A stretch of DNA of 64,000 bases from Paenibacillus sp. YYML68 (GCF_027923405.1 NZ_BQYI01000001.1:3698501-3762500); one strand, 5' to 3'; positions 19,264 through 28,573 are shown, numbered from the stretch's first letter. Notes: a model not told the origin generated them from the sequence alone. A program made the numbers and translations.

Positions 19264-20172
19264 CTATTCCTTCAACGAACCGATCATGACGCCCTTGACA
19301 AAATATTTCTGCACGAACGGATAGATCATCAGCACAGGTCCCGCGGCAACGACGATGAGCGAATATTTCAATAGCTGCCTGAGCGCATCCTTCTCCGCCA
19401 GCTCGGTGGCGTCGGCCATCATGCTCATGTCCACCTTGTTCTGAATCAAGATGTCCTTCAGGACGATCTGCAGCGGGTATAGCGACTGATCCTTCAAATA
19501 TATCAGCGCGTTGAAGTATTGGTTCCAGTGGCCCACCGCATAGAACAGGCTGATGACAGCGATGATCGGGGCGGAGAGCGGCAGCACAATTTTCCATAAG
19601 AATCGAAGATCGTTGCACCCGTCCATCTGAGCCGCCTCCAGCAGCTCATTCGAGATCGTCACACGGAAGTAGGTACGGGTGATGATGACGTTCCAGACGC
19701 TAAGCGCAGCTGGAATAAGGAGTGCCCAGCGCGTGTCGAGCAGGCCCAGATCCTTGACCAGCAAGTACCTCGGGATGAGGCCGCCGTCGAACATCATCGT
19801 GAATACGAACAGGAACATGAACAGCTTGCCAGCGTAGAAATCCTTGCGCGACAGTGGGTACGCGGCCATCAGCGTCAGCACGACGTTGAAGACGGTTCCA
19901 ACAATCATGTAGTAGAACGAATTCAGAACCGAGGTGACGATCAGATTATGCTTGACAATCGCGGCATAGCCTTCGAGCGTCGGGTCAACGGGCCATAGCC
20001 ATACCTTGCCCGAGAGGATCGCTGAGCTGTCGCTGAAGGAAGCGCTGACAATATAGATGAGCGGATACAGCGTACTGATGAGCGCTACGGTTAAGAGCGT
20101 GCCGTTCATCCAGTTGAACAGCCGGTCCTCGCGTGTATCCTTGATGGACAATGAGTGTGTATCGGTGTGCAT
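19264..20172 (-). CDS. Carbohydrate ABC transporter permease, LplC/YtcP type
   Basis: This 302-residue membrane protein carries the EAA loop LLEAAQMDGCNDLRFLWK and the ending FVQKYFVKGVMIGSLKE, which is diagnostic of the LplC branch. TAGGAGG precedes the ATG. It begins 10 bp after the stop of the LplB-type partner and is followed after 92 bp by the binding protein. It is a close relative of the truncated permease at 1-199, so the locus holds two similar transporters, perhaps for different chain lengths or sulfation states. Confidence 0.93.
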   Translation of the reverse strand: MHTDTHSLSIKDTREDRLFNWMNGTLLTVALISTLYPLIYIVSASFSDSSAILSGKVWLWPVDPTLEGYAAIVKHNLIVTSVLNSFYYMIVGTVFNVVLTLMAAYPLSRKDFYAGKLFMFLFVFTMMFDGGLIPRYLLVKDLGLLDTRWALLIPAALSVWNVIITRTYFRVTISNELLEAAQMDGCNDLRFLWKIVLPLSAPIIAVISLFYAVGHWNQYFNALIYLKDQSLYPLQIVLKDILIQNKVDMSMMADATELAEKDALRQLLKYSLIVVAAGPVLMIYPFVQKYFVKGVMIGSLKE

Positions 20173-20182
20173 CGTATTCCTC

Positions 20183-21151
20183 CTACCATAGACTTTCTTT
20201 GCCGACTCTGCGTGCGAGCTGGTTGACCGTGACGAGCAGAATCAGGTTGACGACGGACTTGAATAGGCCGATAGCCGCGGCGTAGGAGAAGTTCAGTCCG
20301 TCGGAGATGAGGCCAACCTTGTACACGTACGTATCAATGACCTCAGAGGTCAGCACGTTGACCGGATTCTGCATCAGGTATACCTTCTCGAAGCCGGTCT
20401 GCAGCAGATTGCCCATCGACAGAATGAGCATGATCGTCATAACGGGCATAATGCTCGGCAGATCGATGTGCCAGATACGGTGCCACTTGTTCGCCCCGTC
20501 GACAACAGCAGCCTCGTGCAGCGTCGGTGAGACGCCTGCGAGCGCTGCGAGATAGATGATGCAGCCCCAGCCGGCGTTCTGCCAGATGTCAGAGAACACA
20601 TAGATCGATTGGAACAGCTCGGGCCGTGCCATGAAGTGAATCGGCTCATAGCCGAGCAGCTTCATGAATTGGTTGATCAGCCCGGTGCGCGGGTCAAGAA
20701 ACTGCAGCAGCATCCCGACCATCACGACGGTAGAGATGAAGTGCGGCGCATACGTGACGAGCTGTACCAGCTTCTTGAAGCTCGCGTGACGGGCGTAGTT
20801 GAGACAGAGCGCGAGAATGATCGGCACCGGGAACCCGACGACGAGCTGGTAAGCCGCCAGTCCAATCGTATTCTTCAGCACCTTCCAGAAATCATACGAG
20901 CCGACAAACCGCAGCATATGCTTCAGACCTACCCATTCACTGCCCACAATTCCCTTCACGGGAATGAAGTTCTTGAACGCAATCTGCGCACCGTACATCG
21001 GATAATACTGGAACACGAGGATGTACAGGAGCGGTAGCAGGAACAGCAGCAGGAGCTGTCGGCTCTTCATGAACCGTCTATAATGGTCCCGCCATCGCGG
21101 CATGGCGTCGGTGCGGACAGCCGCGTCTTGCGTTTGTGAAGCCGTTTTCAA
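20183..21151 (-). CDS. Carbohydrate ABC transporter permease, LplB type
   Basis: The protein has 322 residues. The chosen start is TTG at 21151, preceded by AAAGGGGAAGG; the frame stays open to 21190 but has no better ribosome site. The EAA loop is LHEAAVVDGANKWHR and the family ending is VNQLARRVGKESLW. It is the first gene of the three-gene importer operon (with 19264 and 17522). It is about 240 bp downstream of the membrane-bound AraC regulator at 21396, on the same strand. Confidence 0.92.
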   Translation of the reverse strand: MKTASQTQDAAVRTDAMPRWRDHYRRFMKSRQLLLLFLLPLLYILVFQYYPMYGAQIAFKNFIPVKGIVGSEWVGLKHMLRFVGSYDFWKVLKNTIGLAAYQLVVGFPVPIILALCLNYARHASFKKLVQLVTYAPHFISTVVMVGMLLQFLDPRTGLINQFMKLLGYEPIHFMARPELFQSIYVFSDIWQNAGWGCIIYLAALAGVSPTLHEAAVVDGANKWHRIWHIDLPSIMPVMTIMLILSMGNLLQTGFEKVYLMQNPVNVLTSEVIDTYVYKVGLISDGLNFSYAAAIGLFKSVVNLILLVTVNQLARRVGKESLW

Positions 21152-21239
21152 TTGTGACCTTCCCCTTTCGTTCAGCAAGTCGTTCTGCAAGCTGGTTGAG
21201 ATGCTCTAACCTTACGGGATGGTGTCGAGAAGTACAATC

Positions 21240-21253
21240 TGCAAGTGCTTACA
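21240..21253 (+). promoter_or_regulatory. Possible cre site upstream of the importer operon
   Basis: TGCAAGTGCTTACA fits the cre pattern TGNAANCGNWNNCA except for T in place of the central C. It is about 90 bp upstream of the permease start. Confidence 0.3.
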
Positions 21254-21395
21254 CAGTATGCAATAGGCCGAAACCGCTATCATGCAATCGATTATTCATT
21301 ATTCCTTTTCACGAAAAAGCTGCTGCAACGCGCACCGCACACAGCTCCTAGCGCGTTGTAAGGCCGGACAGCTGACCTCGAACGCCTTATGCGCC

Positions 21396-23612
21396 CTACG
21401 CGAACGCATTGCGGTAGCTTGTCGGCGTCACGCCGTGGATGCGCTTGAAGGCGCGGCTGAACGAATTCAGCGAGGTGAAGCCGACTCTCCCCGCAATCAC
21501 CTCAATCCCAAGACTCGTATGCACGAGCAGCTCCTTGGCCGCACTCATTCTGCGCATGTTCAAGTAATCGGAGAAGGGCAGTCCGGTATATTCCTTAATC
21601 AACAGCGACAGATACGTCTCCGATATCTGAAATCGGCCGGACAGCAGCGCAAGGCAAAGCCCACTGTCACCGTAGTGCTCATCCAAATAAGCGACGGCCT
21701 CCATGATAAGCTCCTGATTGCGCTGACGCTTACGGTCATTGACCTGCTCCCCTGCCTCGAGGAGAAGCTCCGTTAGCTGTCTGAAGCAAGACTCTGCCTC
21801 CTGCAGGGTGCCGGGAGGAGACAGATGAGGTGCCAGCAGCAGAGTGCCGGCCTCCTCCGCAGGCTGCCGCTCCTCCTGCTCGCTCTGCTTCATGACGGTG
21901 CCCATCAGCTCGCATACAAACAGTCGCAGCACCGGGAAGACGAGAGAGCGCTGGCGGAAATTCTCCTCATACAGCAGCTCAATCGTCTTCTTCAGCTCGT
22001 CAAGACTACCGCTTCGCACATAATTAAGCAGCCTCTGCTCCAGCTCGAACGGGTAATAATACGTCATCGGGCTGCGAGGCAGCCGTTCATAATGCATGAT
22101 TGAGGTGTCCTCTGTCACGGCGAACGTCACGGCGCAGGCTGCCTCCTGATACGAGGCCGAGACCTCCAGCAGTGACGTATAAGCCCGGCCAAGACCGATC
22201 TGCAACGTATTGGCATAACGTTCGCTGAATTGCTCCTTCACCTGCTGGAGCGTCTCCTCTAGCTGCTCCATCCATGCTGCTGCCTGGTCACCTTCGAGAC
22301 TGTACAGCACCGTGAGCTCATTCTCCGCGGTCTCGAGCATATAAGGCGTAGCCACTGCGGCTCCCTCAAGCAGCTCTCTAAGACCCGCCTTCTCCCGATC
22401 AAGCCGTCCCCATGCGCTCTCATCCATCGTATCGAGGATGTAGCGAATCTGCACAACCGCACACCTATGCAGTGAGCCGTCGAGCCTTATGCCCACATGC
22501 TGCTTCAACGAATCGAGACTGGACTGACTCGTGAAGGAGCCGTCGAACAGACGCTGCAGGAACGCAGCCTGCAAGAGCGGCCTCTGCAATTCGATGCTGC
22601 GGTGCAGGCTCTCGTTATGCAGCTCGAGCTGGAAGACGGTCTGCGTCAGCTTCTTCATCGGCTTGCTGTTGCGGTAGGCGAACATTCCGGAGACGATTCC
22701 TCCAAGAGCGAGCATGACCGTCAAGATCGAGGAGAACAGCTGTCTAAGATCGTGAACCTTGCTCAGTACGACGTGGCGCGGCTGTATGGCGACCAGCTTC
22801 CAGCTGCCGTTCTCCAGCGCGATAGACGTCTTCAGCAGCTGCCTTCCCTCCTGCTCCTGCTCACGTGCAAGATCGGCTGGCGTGAGCTCTTCAGCATCCG
22901 ATTGTCCGGTCACAGCTAATATGACCTCACCGCGCTCGTTCATCACGTACACATACCCTCCGCCCTCAAGATCGATTCGGCTCAGCGCCTGCTTCATCGG
23001 CGTGCTGTCCAGCATGAGCACGAGATGCGACAAGTAATGATTCGGATAGCCAATCGAATGCACATACGGAATGAGACGCTGCTCGCCATTATTCGTCCGC
23101 AGCACCCGCTCCGTCATCACCTCCCGGAAGTAGTAGCGGTCGGGCATACTCGCAATGAAGTCCAGCGTCGATGACACCGGCAGCAGAGTCTCGCCGTTAG
23201 TATCCAGAATGGCATGACGGTCGGAGGTGACGACCAGACGGCTTCCCGGATAATACACATAGTAGCCTTGAATGGATGAGGTGAGCACGGCATAGCTCTT
23301 CAGCTGCTTCTCGAGCTCGAGGAGGCGCGAGATCTGACTTGACTGGTAAGGCTCCTGCACATATTGCATGGCGAGCACCTTCGGATCATTGCTCAAGGAG
23401 ACGGCCAGCTGATACGTCTGGGCCAGCTGACGGTCCAGCTGCTGCTTGGCCAGCTCGAGAATGGCCCGGTTGCGGTTCATCACCTCCTCCTGCACCGTCT
23501 CAATCGTCTGCCTGTACATCATCCAGGCGATGAGAGCCGAGAGCAGCAGCACGCACAAGTACGGGAGCAGGAAGCTGAGCGCGATCCATCGACGCGGAAG
23601 CTGTACATGCAC
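21396..23612 (-). CDS. Membrane-anchored AraC-type regulator with extracellular sensor
   Basis: This 738-residue protein starts at a GTG with GGGGGG 6 bases upstream. One transmembrane helix (about 10-30) and a second (about 295-315) enclose an extracellular Cache-like sensor, giving a one-piece sensor and regulator. The cytoplasmic part leads to a C-terminal AraC helix-turn-helix (about 640-738: LALLSGRFQISETYLSLL, VGFTSLNSFSRAFK). Proteins of this build (YesS, LplR type) usually control the neighbouring oligosaccharide transporter. The downstream lplB-lplC-binding-protein operon is the obvious target. A candidate cre site sits just upstream. Confidence 0.9.
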   Translation of the reverse strand: MHVQLPRRWIALSFLLPYLCVLLLSALIAWMMYRQTIETVQEEVMNRNRAILELAKQQLDRQLAQTYQLAVSLSNDPKVLAMQYVQEPYQSSQISRLLELEKQLKSYAVLTSSIQGYYVYYPGSRLVVTSDRHAILDTNGETLLPVSSTLDFIASMPDRYYFREVMTERVLRTNNGEQRLIPYVHSIGYPNHYLSHLVLMLDSTPMKQALSRIDLEGGGYVYVMNERGEVILAVTGQSDAEELTPADLAREQEQEGRQLLKTSIALENGSWKLVAIQPRHVVLSKVHDLRQLFSSILTVMLALGGIVSGMFAYRNSKPMKKLTQTVFQLELHNESLHRSIELQRPLLQAAFLQRLFDGSFTSQSSLDSLKQHVGIRLDGSLHRCAVVQIRYILDTMDESAWGRLDREKAGLRELLEGAAVATPYMLETAENELTVLYSLEGDQAAAWMEQLEETLQQVKEQFSERYANTLQIGLGRAYTSLLEVSASYQEAACAVTFAVTEDTSIMHYERLPRSPMTYYYPFELEQRLLNYVRSGSLDELKKTIELLYEENFRQRSLVFPVLRLFVCELMGTVMKQSEQEERQPAEEAGTLLLAPHLSPPGTLQEAESCFRQLTELLLEAGEQVNDRKRQRNQELIMEAVAYLDEHYGDSGLCLALLSGRFQISETYLSLLIKEYTGLPFSDYLNMRRMSAAKELLVHTSLGIEVIAGRVGFTSLNSFSRAFKRIHGVTPTSYRNAFA

Positions 23613-23632
23613 ATGAATCCCCCCTTTTAATG

Positions 23633-23646
23633 TGTAAGCGCAATCA
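23633..23646 (+). promoter_or_regulatory. Candidate CcpA cre site upstream of the membrane AraC gene
   Basis: TGTAAGCGCAATCA matches all fixed bases of TGNAANCGNWNNCA. It is about 20-35 bp upstream of the GTG start, so binding would block transcription. Confidence 0.5.
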
Positions 23647-23681
23647 TATTATAGGTTGCTAAACAAGTCAGTAGGTGTCAA

Positions 23682-23710
23682 AGAGCAGCCCTCCTGTCGA
23701 AAGCTGCTCT
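23682..23710 (-). terminator. Terminator of the L-galactose/L-fucose operon
   Basis: Arms AGAGCAGC and GCTGCTCT, 13-base loop, 21 bp past the GH29 stop codon on the minus strand. The following T tract is weak. Confidence 0.5.
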
Positions 23711-23730
23711 CTTGACTTGATCTATTCCAA

Positions 23731-25209
23731 TCAATCCATCCCAATACGGAAGCCAACTGGATAAGGCGTCCGGGTCATCGAGGCGAGCTCGATATGCAGC
23801 CCTTCTGCCGTCCTGCTCCAATCCAATTCGCGGTCATCGCCCAGAAGACGGATGCTCGTAATCGTGCTCTGATAATGCTTGGAGCCTTCAGCGAGCGCTC
23901 GGATCGTCAGCGTGCCGGACTCCGGCAGCTTCAGCGCGTAGGCGTACAGCACGCCATTCTTGAACGTGAACCGGATGTCCTCTGTCGTGTACGGACTGCG
24001 CTTCGACTCGGTATGCATCCCCTCGTCCATCTGCGTCGGACCTTCACCGTATATTTTCCAATGACGGGTATCATAGATGCCTTCGCCATTCGCCTCCAGC
24101 CACTTCCCGATTGCCAGCAGAATCGCCTCGTCCTCCTCGGGAATGGTGCCATCGGCCTTAGGACCAACATTCAACAGCAGGCAGCCGTTCTTGCTGACGA
24201 TATCGACCAGATCACAGACGAGCTCGACCGGGTCCTTATAGCTGTTATTGATGCTGTGCGACCACGAATTACGCGCGACCGAGGTGTCAGTCTGCCATAG
24301 CTCGGGACGAATGCCATTGAGCTGCCCCCGCTCCACATCATAGACGGCAGTACCATGCATGTATGCGTCGAGCTTGTAGTTGATCGCTACCTCCTTGCCC
24401 CACTCCACAGCACGATTGTAGTAGTAGGCGGCGAACTTCTTCAGATACGGCTTGAAGGCGACGTTCATGATCCACCAATCGAACCAGACGATGGACGGAC
24501 GGTAGTTGTCCACCAGCTCGCACGTGCGCAGCAGCCAATCCGTCAGGAACTCCTCATCCGGAGGATGTCCGTAGATCGTCCAGCCGTTATCACGAGGCTT
24601 GGCCGGGCCGTACAGACTGCGGTACTGCTCATCCTGCACGTCAGAAGGAAACTCCATCCCGCCATCGAAGAACCACCAATGCTCGGCACGGTGAGATGAG
24701 ACCGAGAACACCATATCGTGCTCCTCGATGGCCTCCTTGAGCTCTCCGATGACGTCGCGCTTCGGTCCCATCTGCACCGCATTCCAGATCGACAGGTCGC
24801 TGTTGTACATCTGGAACCCGTCATGGTGCTCGGCTACCGGCATGACGTAGCGGGCTCCGGCCTTCTTGAACAGCTCCGCCCATCGCTTCGGCTCGAACCG
24901 CTCCGCCTTGAACATCGGAATGAAGTCCTTGTACCCGAACTCATGCTGCGGACCGTACGTCTTGATATGATGATCGAATATGCTGACATCTTGCCGATCA
25001 CGCTTCTCCTTCTGCTGCAGGTACATCTCACGGGGATACCATTCGTTCCCATAGGCCGGCACCGCGTACACTCCCCAGTGGATGAAGATGCCGAACTTCG
25101 CATTCTTGTACCACTCGGGAATCGTATAAGCGCTCAGCGATTCCCAATCATCCCGATACGGCCCCTTGCTAATGACGTCATGAACAGCTTGCATCGTGTA
25201 TGCTGCCAT
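23731..25209 (-). CDS. GH29 alpha-L-fucosidase (possibly alpha-L-galactosidase)
   Basis: This 492-residue cytoplasmic enzyme has a typical GH29 barrel start (EWYKNAKFGIFIHWGVYAVP), the HHDGFQMYNS motif, and the nucleophile aspartate in SIVWFDWW near residue 242. KNGCLLLNVGPKADGTIPEE follows at about 340. A small beta domain ends the protein. It is the last gene of the five-gene operon that starts at 28573, 35 bp after the zinc dehydrogenase. L-Fucose is 6-deoxy-L-galactose, and some GH29 enzymes accept L-galactose. In a red-algal galactan locus, release of L-galactose from the porphyran backbone is at least as likely as release of fucose. Confidence 0.9.
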   Translation of the reverse strand: MAAYTMQAVHDVISKGPYRDDWESLSAYTIPEWYKNAKFGIFIHWGVYAVPAYGNEWYPREMYLQQKEKRDRQDVSIFDHHIKTYGPQHEFGYKDFIPMFKAERFEPKRWAELFKKAGARYVMPVAEHHDGFQMYNSDLSIWNAVQMGPKRDVIGELKEAIEEHDMVFSVSSHRAEHWWFFDGGMEFPSDVQDEQYRSLYGPAKPRDNGWTIYGHPPDEEFLTDWLLRTCELVDNYRPSIVWFDWWIMNVAFKPYLKKFAAYYYNRAVEWGKEVAINYKLDAYMHGTAVYDVERGQLNGIRPELWQTDTSVARNSWSHSINNSYKDPVELVCDLVDIVSKNGCLLLNVGPKADGTIPEEDEAILLAIGKWLEANGEGIYDTRHWKIYGEGPTQMDEGMHTESKRSPYTTEDIRFTFKNGVLYAYALKLPESGTLTIRALAEGSKHYQSTITSIRLLGDDRELDWSRTAEGLHIELASMTRTPYPVGFRIGMD

Positions 25210-25244
25210 CTCTATTCAGCTCCTCTGCTATGGATAAGGTATGT

Positions 25245-26261
25245 CTACAGCTCGACGATTGCCTTGATGACACGCTGCTCCGGCAAGAGCCACTGCTCGA
25301 ATTCGTCGATCATCTGAGTGAAGGCGGCACGGTGCGTAATAAGCGGACCGACCTGAACCGCCCCCGAGCGTACAGCCTCCAGCACATGGCCAAAATCGTC
25401 AGCCGTCGCATTGCGGCTGCCCATCAAGGTCAGCTCCCGCTTGTGGAACTCCGGATCGTGAAACGTAATATCGCCCTTCACCAGCCCGACGTACACGAGC
25501 GTGCCGCCATGTGCAGCGTAATCGAACGCCGCCGTCATCGACCGTCCGTTACCGGTCGCGTCGAACACGACCTGCGGCAGCTCGCCTTCGGTCAGCTCGC
25601 GAAGTGCAGCCAGCGGCTCCTGCAGCGCATGGACCGTCTGCTTCACCCCGGCCCACCGTCTGCAGAAGTCGAGCCGCTCCTCGTTCACATCCATCGCGAT
25701 CACCTCCGCGCCTGCGAGCCTCGCGAATGCCATCACACCAAGCCCAATCGGACCTGCGCCGATGACGAGCGCCCGCTGCCCTTCCTTCACCTGAGCTCTT
25801 CGCACCGCATGGGCTCCGATGCTCAGCGGCTCCAGCAGCGCCGCCTCGTCGAGCGTCAAGCCGTCAGCGCGAACCAGGTGCGAGAGGGGCACCGCGATCC
25901 GCTCGCGCATGCCGCCATCCATATGGACCCCGAGCACCTGCATGCTCGTACAGCAGTTCGTCTTGCCCTCCCGGCACGCCAAGCACTTGCCGCAATGCAT
26001 GTAGGGAATGATGCTGACCAAGTCGCCCGCCTTCCACTCCGATTCGCCAGCGACACGCACGATTGTTCCAGACAGCTCATGACCGAGCACCTTCGGATAG
26101 GTGAAGAACGGCTGGTTGCCCTTATAGGCATGCAGATCAGTGCCGCATATTCCGATGCGCCGGATCTGGACGACCGCGCAGCCCTCGGTAAGCTCTGGCT
26201 CCTCCTGCTCCGTCATGACAAAGCGCTCCACCTGCTCACATATGATGGTCTTCATCTTCAT
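25245..26261 (-). CDS. Zinc-dependent dehydrogenase like L-galactonate 5-dehydrogenase (LgoD/YjjN)
   Basis: The protein has 338 residues, medium-chain alcohol dehydrogenase family. The catalytic zinc site is CGTDLHAYKGNQPFF with GHELSG. The structural zinc cysteines are CGKCLACREGKTNC. The nucleotide site is VIGAGPIGLG. By memory, stretches such as GNQPFF.YP.VLGHE, GVH.DGG and DPEFHK.E.T.MGSRNAT are shared with E. coli L-galactonate 5-dehydrogenase, which yields D-tagaturonate. Its ATG overlaps the stop of the aldo/keto reductase (ATGA), so the two are translationally coupled. If the substrate is L-fuconate the product would differ; this is the key open question for the operon. Confidence 0.8.
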   Translation of the reverse strand: MKMKTIICEQVERFVMTEQEEPELTEGCAVVQIRRIGICGTDLHAYKGNQPFFTYPKVLGHELSGTIVRVAGESEWKAGDLVSIIPYMHCGKCLACREGKTNCCTSMQVLGVHMDGGMRERIAVPLSHLVRADGLTLDEAALLEPLSIGAHAVRRAQVKEGQRALVIGAGPIGLGVMAFARLAGAEVIAMDVNEERLDFCRRWAGVKQTVHALQEPLAALRELTEGELPQVVFDATGNGRSMTAAFDYAAHGGTLVYVGLVKGDITFHDPEFHKRELTLMGSRNATADDFGHVLEAVRSGAVQVGPLITHRAAFTQMIDEFEQWLLPEQRVIKAIVEL

Positions 26262-27220
26262 CGGCTCTCCCTCCGTTCGCTATCCAGATGTCGGTTGTAC
26301 ATCGGCAGGCCGCTGCTCCAGCTCTCGTCCTGAATCGGAGCGAGAATGTGCTGCACCGCCTGAAGCAGCTCCTCATCAAGCGGCTCATCCACCCAGTCGG
26401 CATTCCTGCGAATATTGAGCGGATTCGCCGTACTGACGAGCGTCGTCGGAATGCGCTCCTCGCTCGTGGCGAATTGCACCGCCAGCTTCGCTATATCTGT
26501 CCCTTGACTCGCACAATATTCCGCCGCCTTCCGGCATACGTCCTTCACCTGCTGACTGGCCGGGTGCCAATCGGGAGCGCCTCTCGTACCGAGCAAGCCC
26601 ATCGACAAGGGAGAGGCATTAATGACTCCAACCTGCTGCTGCTCGAGGAAGGGCAACAGCGAGAGCAGTGACGTGTCATTCAGCGAATGATGACAATACG
26701 AGATGATCACATCCGCCTCGACCTTCGGCAGCAGCTGCTCGAACATCGGCAGCGGCAAGCCGCATAAGCCGTAGAAGCGGATTTTCCCCTGGGCCTTCAG
26801 TGTCCGCAGCGTCGGGATCGCTTCCTCCACTATAATAGCCGGGTCGACGAACTCGACATCATGCAGCAGCAATATATCAACATCATCGGTCCCAAGACGC
26901 TGCAGGCTCTCATCCAGACTCGCGACGATTCGCTGGCGTGAGTAATCAAATTCGTCCAATCCGTACCGTCCCGCCTTCGTGGACAGCACATAGCGGTCGC
27001 GAGGAATCGAGCGCAGCGCATTCCCGAGCACTGTCTCCGCCTTCGTCAAGCCATAATAAGGTGATACATCGATCAAATTTATTCCCGTGTCGAGCGCCTC
27101 GTGTACGGTACGAATGCTCTCCATCTCATCGGTCTCGCGGAACACCGAGCCGAGCGACGAAGCTCCATAGCTGAGTACCGATACGTCAAGACCAGTCCGC
27201 CCAAGCTGACGATATTTCAT
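26258..27220 (-). CDS. Aldo/keto reductase, L-galactose / L-fucose 1-dehydrogenase type
   Basis: The protein has 320 residues starting MKYRQLGRTGLDVS at 27220; nine extra upstream codons are open, but this is the family's usual start and has AAAGGA upstream. The AKR tetrad is seen: Asp and Tyr in NLIDVSPYYG, Lys in LSTKAGRYG, His in LLLHDVEF. Several blocks (YCHHSLNDTSLLSLLPFL, INASPLSMGLL, APDWHPAS) are very like plant L-galactose dehydrogenase. The predicted reaction is NAD(P)-dependent oxidation of L-galactose or L-fucose at C1 to the lactone. It lies between the lactonase gene (92 bp gap) and the zinc dehydrogenase (4-base overlap). Confidence 0.85.
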   Translation of the reverse strand: MKYRQLGRTGLDVSVLSYGASSLGSVFRETDEMESIRTVHEALDTGINLIDVSPYYGLTKAETVLGNALRSIPRDRYVLSTKAGRYGLDEFDYSRQRIVASLDESLQRLGTDDVDILLLHDVEFVDPAIIVEEAIPTLRTLKAQGKIRFYGLCGLPLPMFEQLLPKVEADVIISYCHHSLNDTSLLSLLPFLEQQQVGVINASPLSMGLLGTRGAPDWHPASQQVKDVCRKAAEYCASQGTDIAKLAVQFATSEERIPTTLVSTANPLNIRRNADWVDEPLDEELLQAVQHILAPIQDESWSSGLPMYNRHLDSERRESR

Positions 27221-27312
27221 AGGGATACCGCATCCTTTCTTCCTCATAAGTGAGTGTCCTGTGCCGACCGCGCAGCAACATCTGAAGCCGAGATCTCTTG
27301 GACCCGTTCGTG

Positions 27313-28143
27313 CTATATTCGATAAAATTGAAGCGCATTCCGTCCGAACAGCCGGGACCGCTCCGCCTCGCCCCAGCTCTGGGGAAGCGACTGCTCGAGC
27401 ACGTCCAGCACCTCCTCATACGAGCCAGCGAGCAGGCACACCGGCCAATCGCTGCCGAACATGACCCGTTCTGGACCGAAGCAGTCCAGCGCATGCTCGA
27501 CGTAAGGACGGAAATCGCTTACATTCCATGACGAGTGATTAGCCTCCGTCACCATACCGGACAGCTTGCCATATACGTTCGGATAGGCAGCTATCGCCTG
27601 CAGCTGCTCCCTCCACGGCTCCAGTACGCCCTGTGCAATCGCAGGCTTACCCAGATGATCGATGACCGCATGCAATGTCGGCGCATGCTTCAGCAGATTC
27701 AAGACCTCATCGAGCTGATTGGCGCGAACGAGCAGGTCGACAGGCGTCTGGTCCGCCTCAAGCCTCGTCCACGCGGACAGCCAAGGCTCACGAACGATAG
27801 CAGACGCATCGGCCATGTCCTGAATCATGACCCGTACACCCTTGAGCTTCGGATGCGTGCGGAACAATTCGTAATGCTCCCAGCACGAAGCAGCCTCTGC
27901 ATCGAACAGACCGACGACGCCAAGTATGGAGTCGTGCTGCTCGGACAGCTCAAGCAAGAATCTCGTCTCCTCGAAGGTCGGTGCCGCCTGCACGACGATC
28001 GTGCCATCGAGCTGATGCGCCTTCAAGGCAGGCTCGAGCTGCTCTGGCAGCAGGTCGCGGTACAGCACCGGAAGCTCGGGCGTAATCCAGCCGTAATCTC
28101 CACGACTAATTCGCCAATAATGCTGATGCGCATCAATTCTCAT
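27313..28143 (-). CDS. COG3618 amidohydrolase, sugar-lactone hydrolase
   Basis: The protein has 276 residues, amidohydrolase superfamily TIM barrel. The metal motif DAHQHYW is at residues 4-10, a conserved HLGKP follows at about 165, and FGSDWPVC near residue 240 carries the catalytic aspartate. This set is typical of COG3618 lactonases that open L-fucono-, L-rhamnono- or L-galactono-lactones. It overlaps the FucU-type mutarotase by 11 bases and precedes the aldo/keto reductase. It would therefore hydrolyse the lactone made by that enzyme to L-galactonate or L-fuconate. Confidence 0.87.
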   Translation of the reverse strand: MRIDAHQHYWRISRGDYGWITPELPVLYRDLLPEQLEPALKAHQLDGTIVVQAAPTFEETRFLLELSEQHDSILGVVGLFDAEAASCWEHYELFRTHPKLKGVRVMIQDMADASAIVREPWLSAWTRLEADQTPVDLLVRANQLDEVLNLLKHAPTLHAVIDHLGKPAIAQGVLEPWREQLQAIAAYPNVYGKLSGMVTEANHSSWNVSDFRPYVEHALDCFGPERVMFGSDWPVCLLAGSYEEVLDVLEQSLPQSWGEAERSRLFGRNALQFYRI

Positions 28144-28573
28144 GCTCTCGGATCACTCCCTTCTTCAAGATGAGATTGCCATACAGGGCGGTCTCCCCTG
28201 TCGCGACGATTGCGTACGCCTTCTTCGCCCGCTCATAAAAAGCGAATCGCTCGACCTGCTCGAGCGGCTCCTCGAGTCCTGTTCTTGCGCTCAGCGTGCT
28301 GCGGTAGCGCGTCCAGATCGGCGTCTGCACCGAATCGCCCGGTACGACCGCCATAACGAAGGCCGGGCGCTCCACGTATGAATCGAGCGGCATGAGCTGC
28401 ACGATCGCCTCCAGCAGCTCAGCGATTCCGTGTCCGTCGCAGCGGACAAGACGCTGGGCGCAGCTTGCAGCCGGGAAGTTGCCGTCGGCGAGCACCAGCT
28501 CATCGCCGTGACCCATCTCCATCATCAGCTTCAATAACTCGGGTGAAATAATTCTGGGAATGCCTATGAGCAT
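28133..28573 (-). CDS. RbsD/FucU family sugar mutarotase
   Basis: The protein has 146 residues, close to the usual FucU length. IPRIISPELLKLMMEMGHGD (20 residues) and ELVLADGNFPAAS are family hallmarks, with the catalytic His in GHGDE. AGGAGG sits 8 bases before the ATG. It is the first gene of the operon running to 23731 and is divergent from the AraC regulator at 28726. It should equilibrate anomers of the pyranose released by GH29 and hand the right anomer to the dehydrogenase. FucU acts on L-fucose and is expected to tolerate L-galactose. Confidence 0.88.
   Translation of the reverse strand: MLIGIPRIISPELLKLMMEMGHGDELVLADGNFPAASCAQRLVRCDGHGIAELLEAIVQLMPLDSYVERPAFVMAVVPGDSVQTPIWTRYRSTLSARTGLEEPLEQVERFAFYERAKKAYAIVATGETALYGNLILKKGVIREHEN

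Noticed and set aside
25200..26333. 377-codon plus-strand frame opposite the zinc dehydrogenase
   Set aside because: The dehydrogenase motifs on the minus strand are unmistakable; the plus frame is compositionally odd.
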